A stretch of DNA of 64,000 nucleotides from Sclerotinia nivalis (taxonomy: Eukaryota; Ascomycota; Leotiomycetes; Helotiales; Sclerotiniaceae), in the NCBI GenBank assembly GCA_029531795.1, contig JAPEIS010000013.1, forward strand, positions 372,001 through 436,000, given 5' to 3'. Of this stretch, positions 1 through 12,729 are shown one piece after another (position 1 is the stretch's first letter; every line of letters starts with the position of its first letter). The notes below the pieces were generated by a model. The model was given only the letters and a program-made list of their open reading frames with translations. It ran no database searches and was not told where the DNA came from. The position numbers and the translations under genes were made by a program.

Positions 1-1892
1 ATCTTCAAAAGAAGATCGCTTCTTTGAGGAAAAAAGTCAATAAGGCGGAATGTGAAGCCTTTTCTGCGGGGAAGAGGGCGAAGAGGGCGAAAGATAGATT
101 AAATCAATACATTGAGATGTCTGTATTTGGACGAAATTCTCATCCCAGAGTCCAAGCTTTGAGACATGGTAGAGATAGAAGTCCTCTAGACCCCAATGCC
201 ACTGACCCGGAAGTTATTGAGCACTTGAAAACTCAGCTTAAAGACACTGATGAGCTGGTGGATTTGATTGTCGCAAAATACAGCGTTTTGGAGAATGAAA
301 AGGGCGGGTTGGGTACTGAGAGGGTGGAGGTAGCGGAGAGGAGATTGGAGGAGTGTATGGATCTGGTGGATGGACCGTTGGGTCAAAAAGAGGCATGGGA
401 TAACCTCAAGGGGTTGTTGACGGAAGCGAGGGAAGTGTTGAAGCTTAAGATGAATGAATGGAATGAGAAGGATAAGGAGCGTGATTGGGCAGTTGGGAGC
501 TTGGAGAAATTGTTGAAGGAGAGTGAGGAAAGGGAAGCGGCGCTCGCTAATCTTTTACATGCCACACAAGAGGATATGAAGAGTGAAGGTACACGGGGTG
601 CTAAGGTCGCAGAAATGGAAGAACAACTGACCAGGAATGAGCAAAGAATACGAGATCTACTTCGGGAGAAGGATGAGCATAAAGCCGAGGCTGATGGATT
701 AGAGACCTTCCTCCGGGCTAGCGAGACGCAGATGACCCAACTCGAAGAACAAATCAGTAAGAGCGAAGAAAGAATCCGAGATTTGCAGCAGGAGAATGAT
801 AATCACAAAGCTGAAGCTGAGAGACTGGAAGATCTTCTCAAAGCTAGTGAAACAAAAACAGCGGAATTTTTCAGAAGATTGAGAGACGAGGAGGAAGAAA
901 AATACGGAGAAGAGATCGGAAGGTTACACGAAATTCTGCTATTGAAGGAAGAAGAGGATGAACAATTCCGCGAAGAGATTGAGAGATTGCATGAGCTTCA
1001 TACAGCTAGTGAAGGGAAAGTTGCCGAGCTTCTTGATATGTCATTAACAACATCGGCACGATTATCTGATCTCGAAACTGAAATCACAAGATGGAAAACC
1101 GTTGCCGGTGAGAGCATAAGAGAAACTGAGAGGCTGCAACAGAAGTTAGAGAATTCGGAGGCAGAGATTAAATTGCTTCGTATAACAAATAATCAAAATG
1201 CAGAGACGCAAACAGAAGAACCTATCGCCGCAGACATGGAAACACAAACAGATATCCCTAAAAGTCCGCAGTCTCCAGTCCCAATTTCCCCCAGTCCTCC
1301 AATTCCGGTAGTACCGGCACCTAAATCGAAGAAATCTAAAAAGAAAGCCCTCAAAAAGAAACCCATCACAAAGGGACCTCGAGACTTGAGATACCATCCC
1401 AACAAAGACTCGGGCTCGGAACCCTCAGCCGAGGAACTAGAAACTCTAAAAGCGCCCAAACCACAGCTAAAACACAACGTCTCACTTCAGCAAGAAATCG
1501 CTCGTCCAGCTCCGTCCCCCTCCCCAGCTCCTTCCCTAACAATCAAACTTACATCTAAAGCCCACGCAACCAAAAAGAAAGGGGAAAGGAAAGGAACAGG
1601 GGAATATGATCCAGCTTATAAAGATGAGACAGGAGTAGAGTCTGAAGATGAAGAAATACCGCCGGCGGAGGTGGTTCAAGAGTCGCCGGTGGAAGAGAAT
1701 ATGGAGGTGGATGGACCGAGGAGGAGTAGAAGGACGAGGAATCCGAATCCGGTTTATACAGGAGAACTTGTTGTAGAAGGACCAGGGGTGGGACAGAAGA
1801 AAGCGGTTGGGCGTGGGAATAATGAGAAGGGTCAAAAGAGAAAAGCGGTTGAGAGTGGAGATATTGGGACGGGGAAGAGGGGGAAAAATTAG
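1..1892 (+). CDS. Coiled-coil protein with basic C-terminal tail, 5' truncated by window edge
   Basis: The reading frame is open from base 3 to a TAG at 1890-1892 (about 629 codons). It has no ATG near its left end, so the true start lies outside the window. The first 390 or so residues are heptad-rich and dominated by E, K, R and L, as in a long coiled coil. They include a repeated segment (EQLTRNEQRIRDLLREKDEH, then EQISKSEERIRDLQQENDNH) that suggests internal duplication. After this comes a Pro/Ser-rich linker, a Lys-rich stretch (SKKSKKKALKKK) that could act as a nuclear localisation signal, and an Arg-rich tail (RRSRRTRNPNP). I do not recognise a named family. A nuclear structural or chromatin-associated role is only an inference from the composition. 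Confidence 0.75.
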   Translation, partial: LQKKIASLRKKVNKAECEAFSAGKRAKRAKDRLNQYIEMSVFGRNSHPRVQALRHGRDRSPLDPNATDPEVIEHLKTQLKDTDELVDLIVAKYSVLENEKGGLGTERVEVAERRLEECMDLVDGPLGQKEAWDNLKGLLTEAREVLKLKMNEWNEKDKERDWAVGSLEKLLKESEEREAALANLLHATQEDMKSEGTRGAKVAEMEEQLTRNEQRIRDLLREKDEHKAEADGLETFLRASETQMTQLEEQISKSEERIRDLQQENDNHKAEAERLEDLLKASETKTAEFFRRLRDEEEEKYGEEIGRLHEILLLKEEEDEQFREEIERLHELHTASEGKVAELLDMSLTTSARLSDLETEITRWKTVAGESIRETERLQQKLENSEAEIKLLRITNNQNAETQTEEPIAADMETQTDIPKSPQSPVPISPSPPIPVVPAPKSKKSKKKALKKKPITKGPRDLRYHPNKDSGSEPSAEELETLKAPKPQLKHNVSLQQEIARPAPSPSPAPSLTIKLTSKAHATKKKGERKGTGEYDPAYKDETGVESEDEEIPPAEVVQESPVEENMEVDGPRRSRRTRNPNPVYTGELVVEGPGVGQKKAVGRGNNEKGQKRKAVESGDIGTGKRGKN

Positions 1893-2323
1893 AATGGACG
1901 AGGAATTGTGGGCGAGGGTGGTTCTATTTGTTTTTGAACATTGATAGACATTCGTCTGAACTCTTGGAAATATACAATTAGGTCATGTCAGTTTTGTTCG
2001 TATGCTGAAGGATACATGTTTGGAGTTATTGGGATTTGAAGTTGGAATGTGGGAGTGACACGGGTATTGATACCATGTCAATGTACGATTTCACCTCAAT
2101 GACTCATATATGAAGCCTTGACAGTAATGGAGGGCCTCCATCTCCAGATCCACTTGGTGATCGCCAGCCCCACTGAGTGCGGCGAGGTACATATTAAGCC
2201 ACGCTCATTAAATAAACCGATCGTCCACATCATCCTACGTTGAAGATACATCAATAATCTGTACAAATATCTTCCCGAAAACAATCGACTTTTCGCTCAA
2301 GTTTGTTGCGGGACTTCAACAAG
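1893..2323. other. Intergenic: promoter region of first tandem paralog
   Basis: No gene seen. The stretch at about 2150-2220 (GGCGAGGTACATATT followed by TTAAATAAACC) matches the region upstream of the second paralog (3071-3118: GGCGAAGTGCATATG, then AATAAATAACC). The duplication of the two downstream genes therefore included their promoters. Confidence 0.5.
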
Positions 2324-2968
2324 ATGATTGATCCAGGACAAGTAGAGGGGAAGATCTACCGGTGTAAATTCTGGGGAGATATTGACGAAAAGTTGATGAC
2401 GGAAGAAATTCGCGGGTATATTTATCGTCTGCGCCAAGCTCACGTTCTTTGTTTGGGGGATGTGCGCGATAGAGAGGATTTTGTGAAAGTGATGACTGTT
2501 CGTCCTCCTCCTTCGCGCATCCTCGAACCCGACTAACTTCAACATAAACAGATTAAAGCTTCATGGGAATTAGAAGAGAATCAAGAATATCTGCCTCTTC
2601 TCCCTACTCCCAAAGACTCATATCCCATACGAATTCGACTCCGCAATAAACTCGGCTGCTATGATTATACTCACTGGGTTCGCCGCTACGCTCATCTCGC
2701 TCCACAGACATACCTCAGAATTGATGAAACGTACGAGGTTTCAATTTTACTACTCGAGGAATTAGTTGATCAATATGGATGCGCAATGCAAATTAAAGCG
2801 AGACACCATGGTGGGCTGGCAGAGCTTAGAGATTATGTGAGGCGTCGTGATCAAGCTCGAGTGTCGGAAAGCGTCGGCCAAAGAGCTCGTCAAGATCAAG
2901 AGAGAGAAGAAATATTTATCAAGGCCATGGATGCAATTGAAACTTTGTCTGTAATTCAGGAAAATTAA
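2324..2968 (+). CDS. Hypothetical protein, tandem paralog 1 (196 aa, two exons)
   Basis: Exons 2324-2497 and 2552-2968, joined by a 54-nt phase-0 intron (GTTCGT...ACAG), give 196 aa. I chose the ATG at 2324 because it aligns with the start of the neighbouring paralog (MIDPGQVEGKIY against MVHPSRVQGKLY). The intron sits at the same codon in both genes, directly after VKVMT, which strongly supports both models. Conserved blocks are CLG..., the (F/Y)VKVMT junction, and near the C terminus RHHGGLAELRDYVRRRDQAR. No signal peptide or membrane segment is visible. I do not recognise the family. Transcription is in the same direction as the paralog 296 bp downstream. Confidence 0.7.
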
Positions 2969-3264
2969 AACGATGTTTGAAAGATTCATCAGCAGATATT
3001 ATGAAAATGTGCTACAAAGATAAATTATTTCCAATTTCAGATCCAATCAACGATTGCCAACCACGCACAGCGATGGCGAAGTGCATATGATAAAACCCGC
3101 CGCCAATAAATAACCAGCTTCTTCCCACCTCTTCAAACTTCAGAGTAGCATCTCTCTTTACTTTCCAACTTACCAAAATATCGCCATAAGCATTTTCTTG
3201 ACTGAAAACCTACGGCTGGTGGTCTTGTCGACTCGTCTAAATCAATCGCGATTCCATCAACAAA

Positions 3265-3895
3265 ATGGTTCATCCGAGCCGAGTGCAGGGAAAGCTTTAT
3301 GCCTTCCTAACCAAGTCCGAGCTTAAGGAAATGGGTATTACCCTCGATGCAAATGTCACAGATATTGTGCGCATACACATGGTTATCTGCCTTGGAACTG
3401 TGCATGGTAGACCGGATTATGTGAAAGTAATGACTGTTTGTCCCACTACATGTTCCCCTCAATAATCTAACAAATCTAATTCGAAGCCTGCAGATCACCA
3501 CAAGCCTCAAAAATAATCATGAATACGTGCCCATCTCTCCTACTCGGAAGAAGCCCTATGACATCCAGATCAAGCTTCGCAATAACCTTGGCTGGGGGTA
3601 CTCTTGCGGGCAGCCGGTCATTTTTATCACTACTTTACCCGAACTCTCATATCTCAAGATCGACGAGTTCTACGAGGTCCCAATTCAAGCGCTCAAGGAA
3701 GCAACAGATGCCTACGAAAACCCATTATCTATTCCAGGTAGACATCATGGAGGACTAGCAGAGCTCAAAGATCACATTAGACGTCGCGATCAAGCCCGCA
3801 ATAACGCAGCAACATATCAGCAGATGCATGAAAAGGAGCTACTTGAGGCAATAGAAAATTTGTCCTTGAACTCCGAGGCGAAAAATCACGGCTGA
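3265..3895 (+). CDS. Hypothetical protein, tandem paralog 2 (190 aa, two exons)
   Basis: Exons 3265-3435 and 3494-3895, with a 58-nt intron (GTTTGT...GCAG) in phase 0, give 190 aa. The ATG at 3265 has a good context (CAAAATGG). The protein is diverged from its upstream neighbour in the N-terminal third but shares the motif RHHGGLAELKDHIRRRDQAR, the VKVMT sequence at the splice junction and the LRNxLG segment (here KLRNNLGWGY). The rest resembles a compact beta-rich domain followed by an Arg-rich helix and a Glu-rich tail, but that is only an impression from the sequence. The function is unknown. Confidence 0.7.
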
Positions 3896-5392
3896 AGAGT
3901 TCTGTGGAAGTACGGACCTTTCAATCCTTTCACCATATCTATCGACTATCGCCAGATATGGTTTCATATCATAGGATACCATAGGTATCCACGGATATGT
4001 ATCTGTTCGAGGAACTGAACAGATAAATCACCTCCAGCTCCAGAGAGCTGTTGGTGTGGGCATGGCATCGCTAGGATATCTAGCATCGCCTGCTTGGCTA
4101 CGTGATGAAGCATCATATAGTCGGATTGGGGGTCTTCGAATATGGATGGTTGCGAGACAGGGGAAAGAAGAGCTGAGTAAATGGAGTTTGATTTACGAAG
4201 GAAATACGGTGATACACTCATTTGGTTAATTTTGGGCTTTGATTTGGTGCTTGGCACAGATAAGATTACATTCCTTTGTGATTGTGGCATTATTATTTAT
4301 CCCGATGGGAAAGAATCACTACCATTGAACTGAAGTGGGAAGGTTACTGAGCATTCAACATGTATTCAGCTATCAATTATCATTAAACCGGGCTTGCACT
4401 GTCCAATTCCATTTTCCTTGTGATGTATCCAATTTCTCCTCCCTAAATTTGCAAACGATGCCTTCCCCTCTATCATATCATGTCACATTAATCACACCTA
4501 ATGCCTCTCCAATCCACACCAAGAATTAGATTCCTATTCTAGTCATCTATCAAATAATTTTCCCAGTTACTCTTTAAATCTTCCCGCATCCCTTCAGTTT
4601 CATGGGGCATTTCTTCTCAGAAAATTTATGCACTTCATGACCTCCAATTCAAATCATTGATGCCAGAAAGCCCAGCATCACCGAGTCATTAAAAAGAAAC
4701 TAAAATGAAGCTACCATTTCCCAGGGATGCCAAGAATCTTGTTACCATGATAATTTTGTTTAATCATATCGGATGCTACACAGATGAGATTGAATTGGGC
4801 CGAAACTTTCTTCTTCTATAGTGACGTGTTGGAGAATCCTGGGAAAGAGAATTTTCACCTTGAAAAAGAGAAGGATGGAAAATATGCTCATTAACTTTCA
4901 AGTGTTTGTATGCATCTTCCCATTGAATTGTAGGGCTAGCAATCGACTCTTGGACATGAGAGCTCAGGAGCACTAACTCAAGTTTGCTTGCACATCAGGA
5001 TAATCTAGTTGAAAGTATTTAAGCTGACGATACCTGGTGGTGCTAATTTAAGTCAAGTACTCAGATTAGTCCTGGAGAGTATGGGATGATAGCGTGTTAA
5101 TATCCAGGTTAAGTTTACGCATCTGGTAGAAAAAACTACCTAATTCTCCATAGCTCTCTTCTATTTTCACTTGAACATCTATGAAGTCTATTGAATATTG
5201 CCATAATCTTAATTGTTATAAATTTGCCATTCAGTTTCTATTTTCTTCGTGATGTACTCAATTACCTGTAAAGCTTTGTCTCCCAGTATGGGCCCCCTGT
5301 TTTCTCCAGTAGTCCTTGTCATCATGTTCTGTCATTATTACCGAAGCCTCTCGTTTCCATTCATTCATTCATTTATTCATTCACTCAGTAGT
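3896..5392. other. Intergenic, no convincing gene
   Basis: AT-rich sequence between convergent genes. A 108-codon minus ORF at 3964-4290 starts with ATG but shows no recognisable domain and has no spliced partner that I can find. A small TCATTCATTCATT run lies at about 5361-5382, just beyond the stop codon of the minus-strand gene that follows. Confidence 0.5.
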
Positions 5393-8300
5393 CTAAGCAT
5401 CAGTGAAAGATCCCTCCCAATCATCCTCTAGATCTTCTTGATCTGTCCAGGCCATGTCATCCTCCTCCTCATACTCTTTCTCTTTCCCTTTTCCTTTATC
5501 CTGATAAACTATCCCACCATCTGACATCTCGCTTTCACTAACGCTACTATCCCCAGCAACCGTAAAATCATCACCACTCTCTTCATCCTCCCCTACACTA
5601 ACAATTTCGGATTCGCTCTCACTCCCACTCCCCGTTGGCGTCATAACAGCCATATCATAACTCTCTGTCGAAAAAACGCTCCGCGCATCACTATCACTAG
5701 CCATCTCCACCTCATTTCCAACATCGCTCCCAGTCTCACTCCCCGCAACCGTAGCCTTCCAATTACTCCCATCCCTAACATCCAAACTAGTATTAACCGA
5801 GCTCCCTATTCCCACAAATCCCGCTACCCCTTTATACTGTACACCTGGCGTAAGAGCACCAACATTAGCATAATAAGCCGGTGGAACATCCGCGCTCGTA
5901 ACACCTCCACTTCCATCGTCGTTTCCGCCTGCCCATAAGGGTAGATATTGCCATTCGTTATCAGTCAAACAGAGTAATGTATCGGTCAATATAGTAAATT
6001 CTGATCCATAGGGTTTGGAGAGCATGGAAAGACAGATATCCTCAATGTAATGACTGAGTTGTCTGACAAAAGTAGAAAGGTTGAAATTATGGGCGGGCTC
6101 TTTGACTGGCTGGTTGGGGTTGGAATTGGCTGTAAATGGCGTTGATGTGTTGGCGAAGGAGAATCTAAAGCTATCTTCCGATAAGACAGGAGAGTCAATG
6201 TTGAGACCAGAATATGAGGTTTTCGCGATTGGTTTCGCTTTGTATGCTTGCCCAGTTGTAAGAGATTTGTGAGTCCGAAAGTTCTCCAGGACCTTTGATG
6301 CCGAACTTTCCGAGCTGTTCCCTGCTTGAGTTGAGGGTCCTGGCTTGACGGCGACACCAAATCCATCCTCCGTTCGCTCGACCGTAACTTTACTTGTCTT
6401 AGGACGCAAGGGTAAATCGAGTAGTGGTTTAGTCGAAGAATCGGTTGTGACGGACGAAATCGATGCTGCATCATCTGTTCCTCCGTCAAACTCGGCCAGC
6501 TCAAGCTCCAGTGCTCTAATTCCTGCTAGGCGTGCTTGATGATAAGCATGATCTTGGTTATAAGCACTCATGAATGCATAATTTGGTCTCTCCTCATCCA
6601 TGCTCTTAGTGTTAGGTGGTAGTATTTTAGGAGCCGGATTTGAAGGCGAAGACGGATGATAATTTTCCGTCCTGACTGCAAGGTTGACCTCACGATTGAA
6701 GTCACTGACATAAATTTCAAGGTGACAAGTGCTTATGCTGCGAATGGTATCTCTATCGACAAGACCTTTCCCCGAACGAAGTAGTTGCGGATCATATAGG
6801 GCAAGCCTGGGGCTCTCCATTGAAATGTCATCCCAATCGACATCCCGGAGGCGACGCCAAAAGTATGGCAGTAAAACTCGTTCACGATCGCCAAGGCCGT
6901 TGTAGAAGTAACTTGCATCCGGTACATCTTGCGTTACGATTTCTGGGATGTCCCATTGAACCTGCCGTTGATTGTTGTTCGCCTGAGTAATCTCGAAGGC
7001 TTGTAATCCTTGGTTCAAACAGATCACAATTTTCGCTCGAACATAACTACGAAGGTTGACGAGCAGCTGCTGAATAACTGACTTCCTTCTCTCATAGACA
7101 GCCTCTTCTCTCTTGCTCTTGTCTTTCTTCTTGTAGCAATAGTCTTCAAACTTGCATATTTTCCTGTACTCTGGCAGTTCTAGGAACCAAGCCATTCTTT
7201 CATCTAACAAATCGGCAATAGTTTTTTGGATACGATCGCAAAAGTCCTGACTTGCATGTTGAATAACGTTCCACAAATCTTCATCGAGCTCCTCACGAGG
7301 TCGAACATATTTGTATGCTGCTCGCCTATCATCATGGCTTTTACATAAAGTTCGTGAAGCCACGTTAAGCGCCTCCTCGGAAACAAGAATCGAAAATGCA
7401 GCTCTTGTAATCATAGGTACCTTTAGGCCAAGTCCAATGTTCAAACTGGCTTCGGGAAGTATTTCGAGAAATTTAATATTGCTACCGTTCATGATCCATG
7501 ACGTAATGTAGTCAACCTGGGGCCAAGTTAGAATCAGAAACATAGAATTCATGATGGGAGTCTTACCACAACACTTGTACATTCATAATACTTCGCCAAA
7601 ACAAATAAAGTCCATACCTTTGGCGCCGAGTCTAGTTTAGGCACTTTACCTTGAATGATCCTGAGAAGATTTTGAATTCCAAATCGATGACGGATTGTGC
7701 AGTAATCTAGGACTTCCTTCTTTAACCCTGCTTGGAGAAAGTCTTGACGAACAATTCCCACTGGGGCTTTAGCAGCAGGTCCAATAAATACATGTCCTTC
7801 CAAGCTATTCTTAATCGCTTTTTGCATTTCACAATCATCGACGAAATTCCCGTCACTACATGCGGCCTGTTTAGGTATTGTGCGACCCAAAGATGTACGA
7901 AAAAATTCATCGTTGAGGCGCGAGTCAATCGTTAGATCTGAAGGGCTGAAGACGAGGTCAACGACGCCGGCTGCGGAATTTTTCACTCGGAGTTGTTCCG
8001 CAGCTTTAGCTGGTACAATCGCCGGCCCAGGAACATCATCATCGCCCGCAACCAGTTGCTTTTCGACACCACAGCGTTGCTCGGCTAAATGCCAGTTTCT
8101 GATTCCTGCCGAGCAAGACAATTCTGATACTAGCTCGACTGCCTCGTCACCTTCCTCAGATGGTGTGAGGTCAAGCACATATCTAATGCCATCTGGAAGG
8201 TGATGCAGGAGGCCTTTTCTCTTTCTCGCCCAGTATTGTGGTCTTTCGTCGAACATCTGTGAGAATTTTGGTGAACCGAGAGCTTTCAGCTTTTCGCTAT

Positions 8301-8844
8301 CAACCCGATATACTTTGTATGGTTGAGAGTCGCCTTTGGAGTCATAGAATGTGATTCCTCCAGGATATGAGATGTATACTTGAGTATCACCTTCATCTAG
8401 AAGTGATTTACTATATTCCACTGCATTACGATCTCTTTCATTCAGCTTCTGTCGGTTCTTGCGCTCCTTCACGCCGAGAAGGCATCCCTCAGTAGTATCT
8501 TCCCATGCGGAAGTAAACAGTGGCCGCACTGTTTGATGATCTTCCGTTAGTATTGAATCAAAGCTTATTGAGTTAAGCAGGTGTAGGGTTTTATCCACAT
8601 CAATATACGCACCATCGTTTGGAGTTGGAGTTTTACGGCCATCATTCATGTCCGTTTCATTTATTTGCCCTGGCATTGTGAACCCTTCTGGGTACTCGTT
8701 ACTGATTGATATAATAGGAGCTTTCTCCTCAACTTTCGGGTCCATTTTGTTTGAATGATCGGGAAAGATGAATCTCTCATCAGAAGCGCCACAGATTAGT
8801 TTGCCAGGAGTGAATCCGGTAACCTTGGATCCGGGCGTGCTCAT
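5393..8844 (-). CDS. Large conserved fungal protein, BTB/POZ-like N-terminal half (1133 aa)
   Basis: Exon 1 is 8844-7567 and exon 2 is 7516-5393, with a 50-nt phase-0 intron (GTAAGA...CCAG) placed inside a well-conserved looking segment (KYYECTSVV then VDYITSW). The first in-frame ATG is at 8844 (MSTPGSKVTG). Residues around 150-260 include VYISYPGGITFYD..., PKFSQMFDERP and RYVLDLTPSEEGDEAVEL, which I recall from a widespread ascomycete family sometimes annotated as BTB-domain proteins. The middle part (about 390-640) is helix-rich and rich in W, Y and F. The C-terminal third is low-complexity and ends in a strongly acidic, Ser-rich tail. No membrane segment or signal peptide is seen. The family assignment is from memory, and the molecular role is unknown. 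Confidence 0.75.
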
Positions 8845-9860
8845 TGTCGGTTTCAAGAGCTTTGAGGTAAAGAGCTCAAGGTGAGACCTTTTGATTTGGC
8901 TTTCTATAGAATGTTTGAAAGGTGAATTTAACTTAGATAAAGTGGCCCAAAAAAATTCCTATCAGGCTGAGGTCTATTAGGCAGCGACGAGACCGCCTCC
9001 TAACAACGATAGGCGGAATGCCCGTAGGTCAGAAATGAAGATGAGATGAACGACTTTGAATCAATATAGCTCCACTTCCAAATATGATCTAGATGACAGC
9101 TCTTCAAAACAAGAAAGATTCTTTCTAGAGGAAGTGAAATTCTACGCCGTTAGAAAAAGCAAATTAAAGCATCTATCTAGGGGGCCGGAAACGTGACAAG
9201 GCGGGGTAAGCTTATCACAGGGGTCAGCTAGAGCTACGACTGTGCGATCACGGGCCACAGCTATTCGACAAGGCGGCTTATAGGGCTGTTATAGGCTTGT
9301 CATGCACGAATAGCGTGTTTGAGGCTTGCGACCGCGAATTGGGCCTTTTTAACAAGAATTTGGTTGAATTCAATATTATGATGTTGGATTGATGCCAGAT
9401 TGTCAATGAGAATGTGTTTCTCCAAATTTCATGTGTCTAGTAGATAGAACACGCGTCTATATTAATCGTTAGATGTTTTGTCGCTGTTGCCTATCTAGCT
9501 AGCATAACACCTACTTTGGAGTAGTTGGAGTAGTGTCACCCTATCATTCTTGGCCTTAAGTGACCCGTGCCTAGGCGCTATTTCGTTGACTTGGTACAGA
9601 GTGTGGAGGGCATTTATGTTTAATTTGCCTTCAACGAGTAAGTTTCGGAAGCGAAGGGACGGGCAGTTAAGAACTGTTAACTTAAAGGCTTTCATCTGAT
9701 TTCAGTCTGAGACAGAGAGTTGAAGTGATCATCAAAATAGCCACTCATATTCACGATTCTCCCTGCCACCTACATATCTAACGCCAGTCCCATCATTTCA
9801 ATATTTTAGATTTTATTCCTACCATTCGTCCACCGCAATAGTTTTCAAAACACCCTCCAG
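8845..9860. other. Intergenic with a GC-richer patch
   Basis: This lies upstream of the BTB-like gene and downstream of the transcription factor, both on minus. A patch at about 9180-9345 is richer in G and C (GGGGCCGG, ACGGGCCACAGC) and contains related words GACAAGGCGG at two places and GGCTTGTC in the opposite sense. It could be an old mobile-element remnant. No gene is seen. Confidence 0.4.
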
Positions 9861-11758
9861 CTAACAATGGATAATGATCTCCCTCCGTCCCTCGAATCCC
9901 GCCAGCCCCCGGATGGCTGGGTCACCTTTGCAGCATCTCATATACGCGACTCTCGCTATAGCATCATACCCCATCTCAATATTTTTACACTTGGTTGCTT
10001 CTGCCATAGATGTTGTCCGCTCTAGCACCGTATCCATTTCAGGATGATCCTCTTCTATCTCCACCAACCTCTCCATGACTTTCCCCACAGCACCAGAAAA
10101 CCCTCGCGTTCCACCAACTCTCGAATAGTCGTATTTTTTGCCTCTCAATAACATAGAAACAGCAATTCTCCGCAAATCTCGGTCTCGTGTCTCCCAGCCC
10201 ACAACCATGGATGGTATAACTGTTGCCAGCTCAAAACCTCCGCTTTCTTCTAGAGCGCTTCTCCAACTCGGTGTCGATCCTAGTATCTTTGCAATTTCCT
10301 TCAATTCCTGCAGTTGTGCGGAAAACCTTCCTTCGCCAACTTCCAGATTATTGAGGTGGTTAGATGAGGCGATTAGTATGTATCCAGACAACCAATTCAT
10401 CCTTAATAAATATGCTATTAACAAATCCGAATCTTTGTCACAGTGAAACTTATCGTTAGACTGACATTGTTTTTGACGCTCTTCAAAAAGGGGCGAGAAA
10501 GATCGATTCCAGCGTTCATATTCTCTCAAGGTTTTCTTCTCCTCTTCGAATTTAGGATCAATATGAAAGAATAGTCCATTATTCCGAGAATTGTCTTCCT
10601 GGTCGTTGTGAAGGGCAGAAAAATCATGTCGTTTGAGAGTCGAAGCAAGCCACTCCATACTTTTCATTATAACACTTTCCAACTCATTCTTCGCCTCTGT
10701 GAGATTAGAAAACCGGCCTGGCATCATTTCAATATCTAGCTCGCCTAGACTTGCCCTCTTCGCATGTTCTGGTTTTGTATCTGCATATCGTAGGACTTTC
10801 AGTTCCAAGCGACGAAAGCACTTCAAACAAGTATTTTCGGACATTGATCCTAGATGACCACCTTGGGGGATATATGTCCTAACCACCCACTCACGAAGTG
10901 CTCTTAGTCCCAAATACATAGTTGAAACTCTTTCATGACTGATTACTTCGTTACCCCTACCCATCATATTAGAAAGAAGGTGGGTGATAAGCGTTGTTCT
11001 GCTATCCACATCAATATCAATGATTCCTACACCTATTCCTGGGCCCTCGGAAAATGGTACTGTCCTCTTCTTCGTCAAACACTTCGTATTACAATACTCG
11101 CGATAACTAGACATGTGTCTAAAGGTACCTATTTGAATCTCTCGATTCTTTGGTCGTAAATCAAGAGACCCAATCATGTGCACTGCATCAAAAGCGAGAG
11201 AGGAAGATTGACACCCCGAGAATATAAGACTCCACCAAACCTCGAAGTGACCCGAACTCCCTGTAATTTCTCTCACAAAATTTCGAAAACATTCTTCTGC
11301 ACTTTGATTTCTCCACGTTGATGGTGGAGAAACAGAAACTTCTGGTTGTGATAAAATGGAAGATGATGTTGAAGCCACAGAAGTGGGAGATATGGCGGGA
11401 CTAATGGGCACATATCCGGTTCTCGGTATGAGCGCTCGGGGTGCGATGTTGGTTACAATAATGGGCTTCACACTGGATTTATGGAGATAAGCATAACCCT
11501 CGCATTTATGTCCAAATCGAACACATCGCAAACAACCTGGTTTTGCCTCATCGCATTTGACTCTTCTTGACCTGAATTACGTTCAGTATATTGCCTCGAA
11601 TGGAGAAGACTCGAAGAGTGACGGTGAACATACTTGCAAGTCAAACAGCCGGTTTTGACCTTTGGTTTACTCGCACGAGAGCGTCTAACCCTTGGCTGTG
11701 GTATTGGCACGGTTGATGTTGGACATGGCTGCGGAAAAGCGTACATCTGGTTTGCCAT
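9861..11758 (-). CDS. Zn2Cys6 binuclear-cluster transcription factor (611 aa)
   Basis: Exon 1 is 11758-11634 and exon 2 is 11571-9861, with a 62-nt intron (GTATGT...TTCAG). The intron splits the zinc cluster between its first two and last four cysteines. After splicing, the N terminus reads GCLTCKSRRVKCDEAKPGC and continues LRCVRFGHKC, so the six zinc-binding cysteines are residues 38, 41, 48, 55, 58 and 65. Basic residues precede the cluster (RVRRSRASKPKVK). The remaining 500 or so residues are helical, as in the fungal-specific regulatory domains of this class. The family binds CGG-type half sites in DNA and acts in the nucleus. The regulated pathway cannot be told from the sequence, and no biosynthetic cluster is adjacent. 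Confidence 0.88.
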
Positions 11759-12729
11759 AGATATAAGTCTTGGTTAACAATTGATATTGTATCCCTAGCT
11801 TGTTTACCACTCGATTATGGTCTCGTAGCTCATTCTCACTGCTTATACATGTCAGATGTAGACGTTGAAAAGCAAAAAGTATAAGAGGATGCGAACCTTG
11901 AAACACGATCTAATTCAACCGGGGCACACACATATATTATTTTATCCTGCGGCACACCATCTTCAAGTTATACACTATAGGGTAATGTCCTTCTCAGTGC
12001 CTGTCCCATTCTCCACTCTCACCCGCCCTCCCGAGTTGGTGGTTCCGCCCCACAAGCGCTTACTGCTCAGCTTCCCCCACCAATGAGTGTCCAATTCTAA
12101 ACATGTTTAGGCCAACATATGATCCATGATTGAGTCTTTTCAGCCAGTAAGAAGAAATTCTTCACCAACAATATGCGATAGAGAGGTCCGAACAATATTT
12201 CGAAGATCAATGCATCCTCGTAATGGCGGCGAATAAGGAATGAAGGTGTAATGAGACGAACGAAAAGGGAAAAAGGAATAAAACGTGGTGGGTGGATACG
12301 GGGTGGTCTGCACTGTAACCTTATTATATTTGGCTGCAGTAGTTTGATTGCACCGCTTGCTTGCGTGTTAGATTGCTTGCAATACCTTGATGCATCATGG
12401 TGAGCATAACCTTGGGATTTGCCTATTGTGACATTTCTTCCTACAAATGATGAACCTCGCTGTTCATAACTTGACATGCTTCCAATATTGGTGGAAACTA
12501 TGTTAGTAGGCCAACACGGCAATCTCCCTGAAACACTTTGATACCGCAGCTGTCAACATGCGTGGTACATCCATCTGATAACGCAACAGAGGGAAGTTTG
12601 ATAAAGTAGTATATAAGATGGCGAGATAATATCAATACGAGATAGAAAAGCATGCAACCACCATGAAACGTTGAACGTTGAGGACAAGTCGCGGCTCTAG
12701 GTGTTGAGGGTGCTCAGCAATGTAGGACA

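Noticed and set aside
3964..4290. Minus ORF of 108 codons beginning with ATG
   Set aside because: No recognisable motif, no splice partner and mixed composition; kept only as a note within the intergenic entry.
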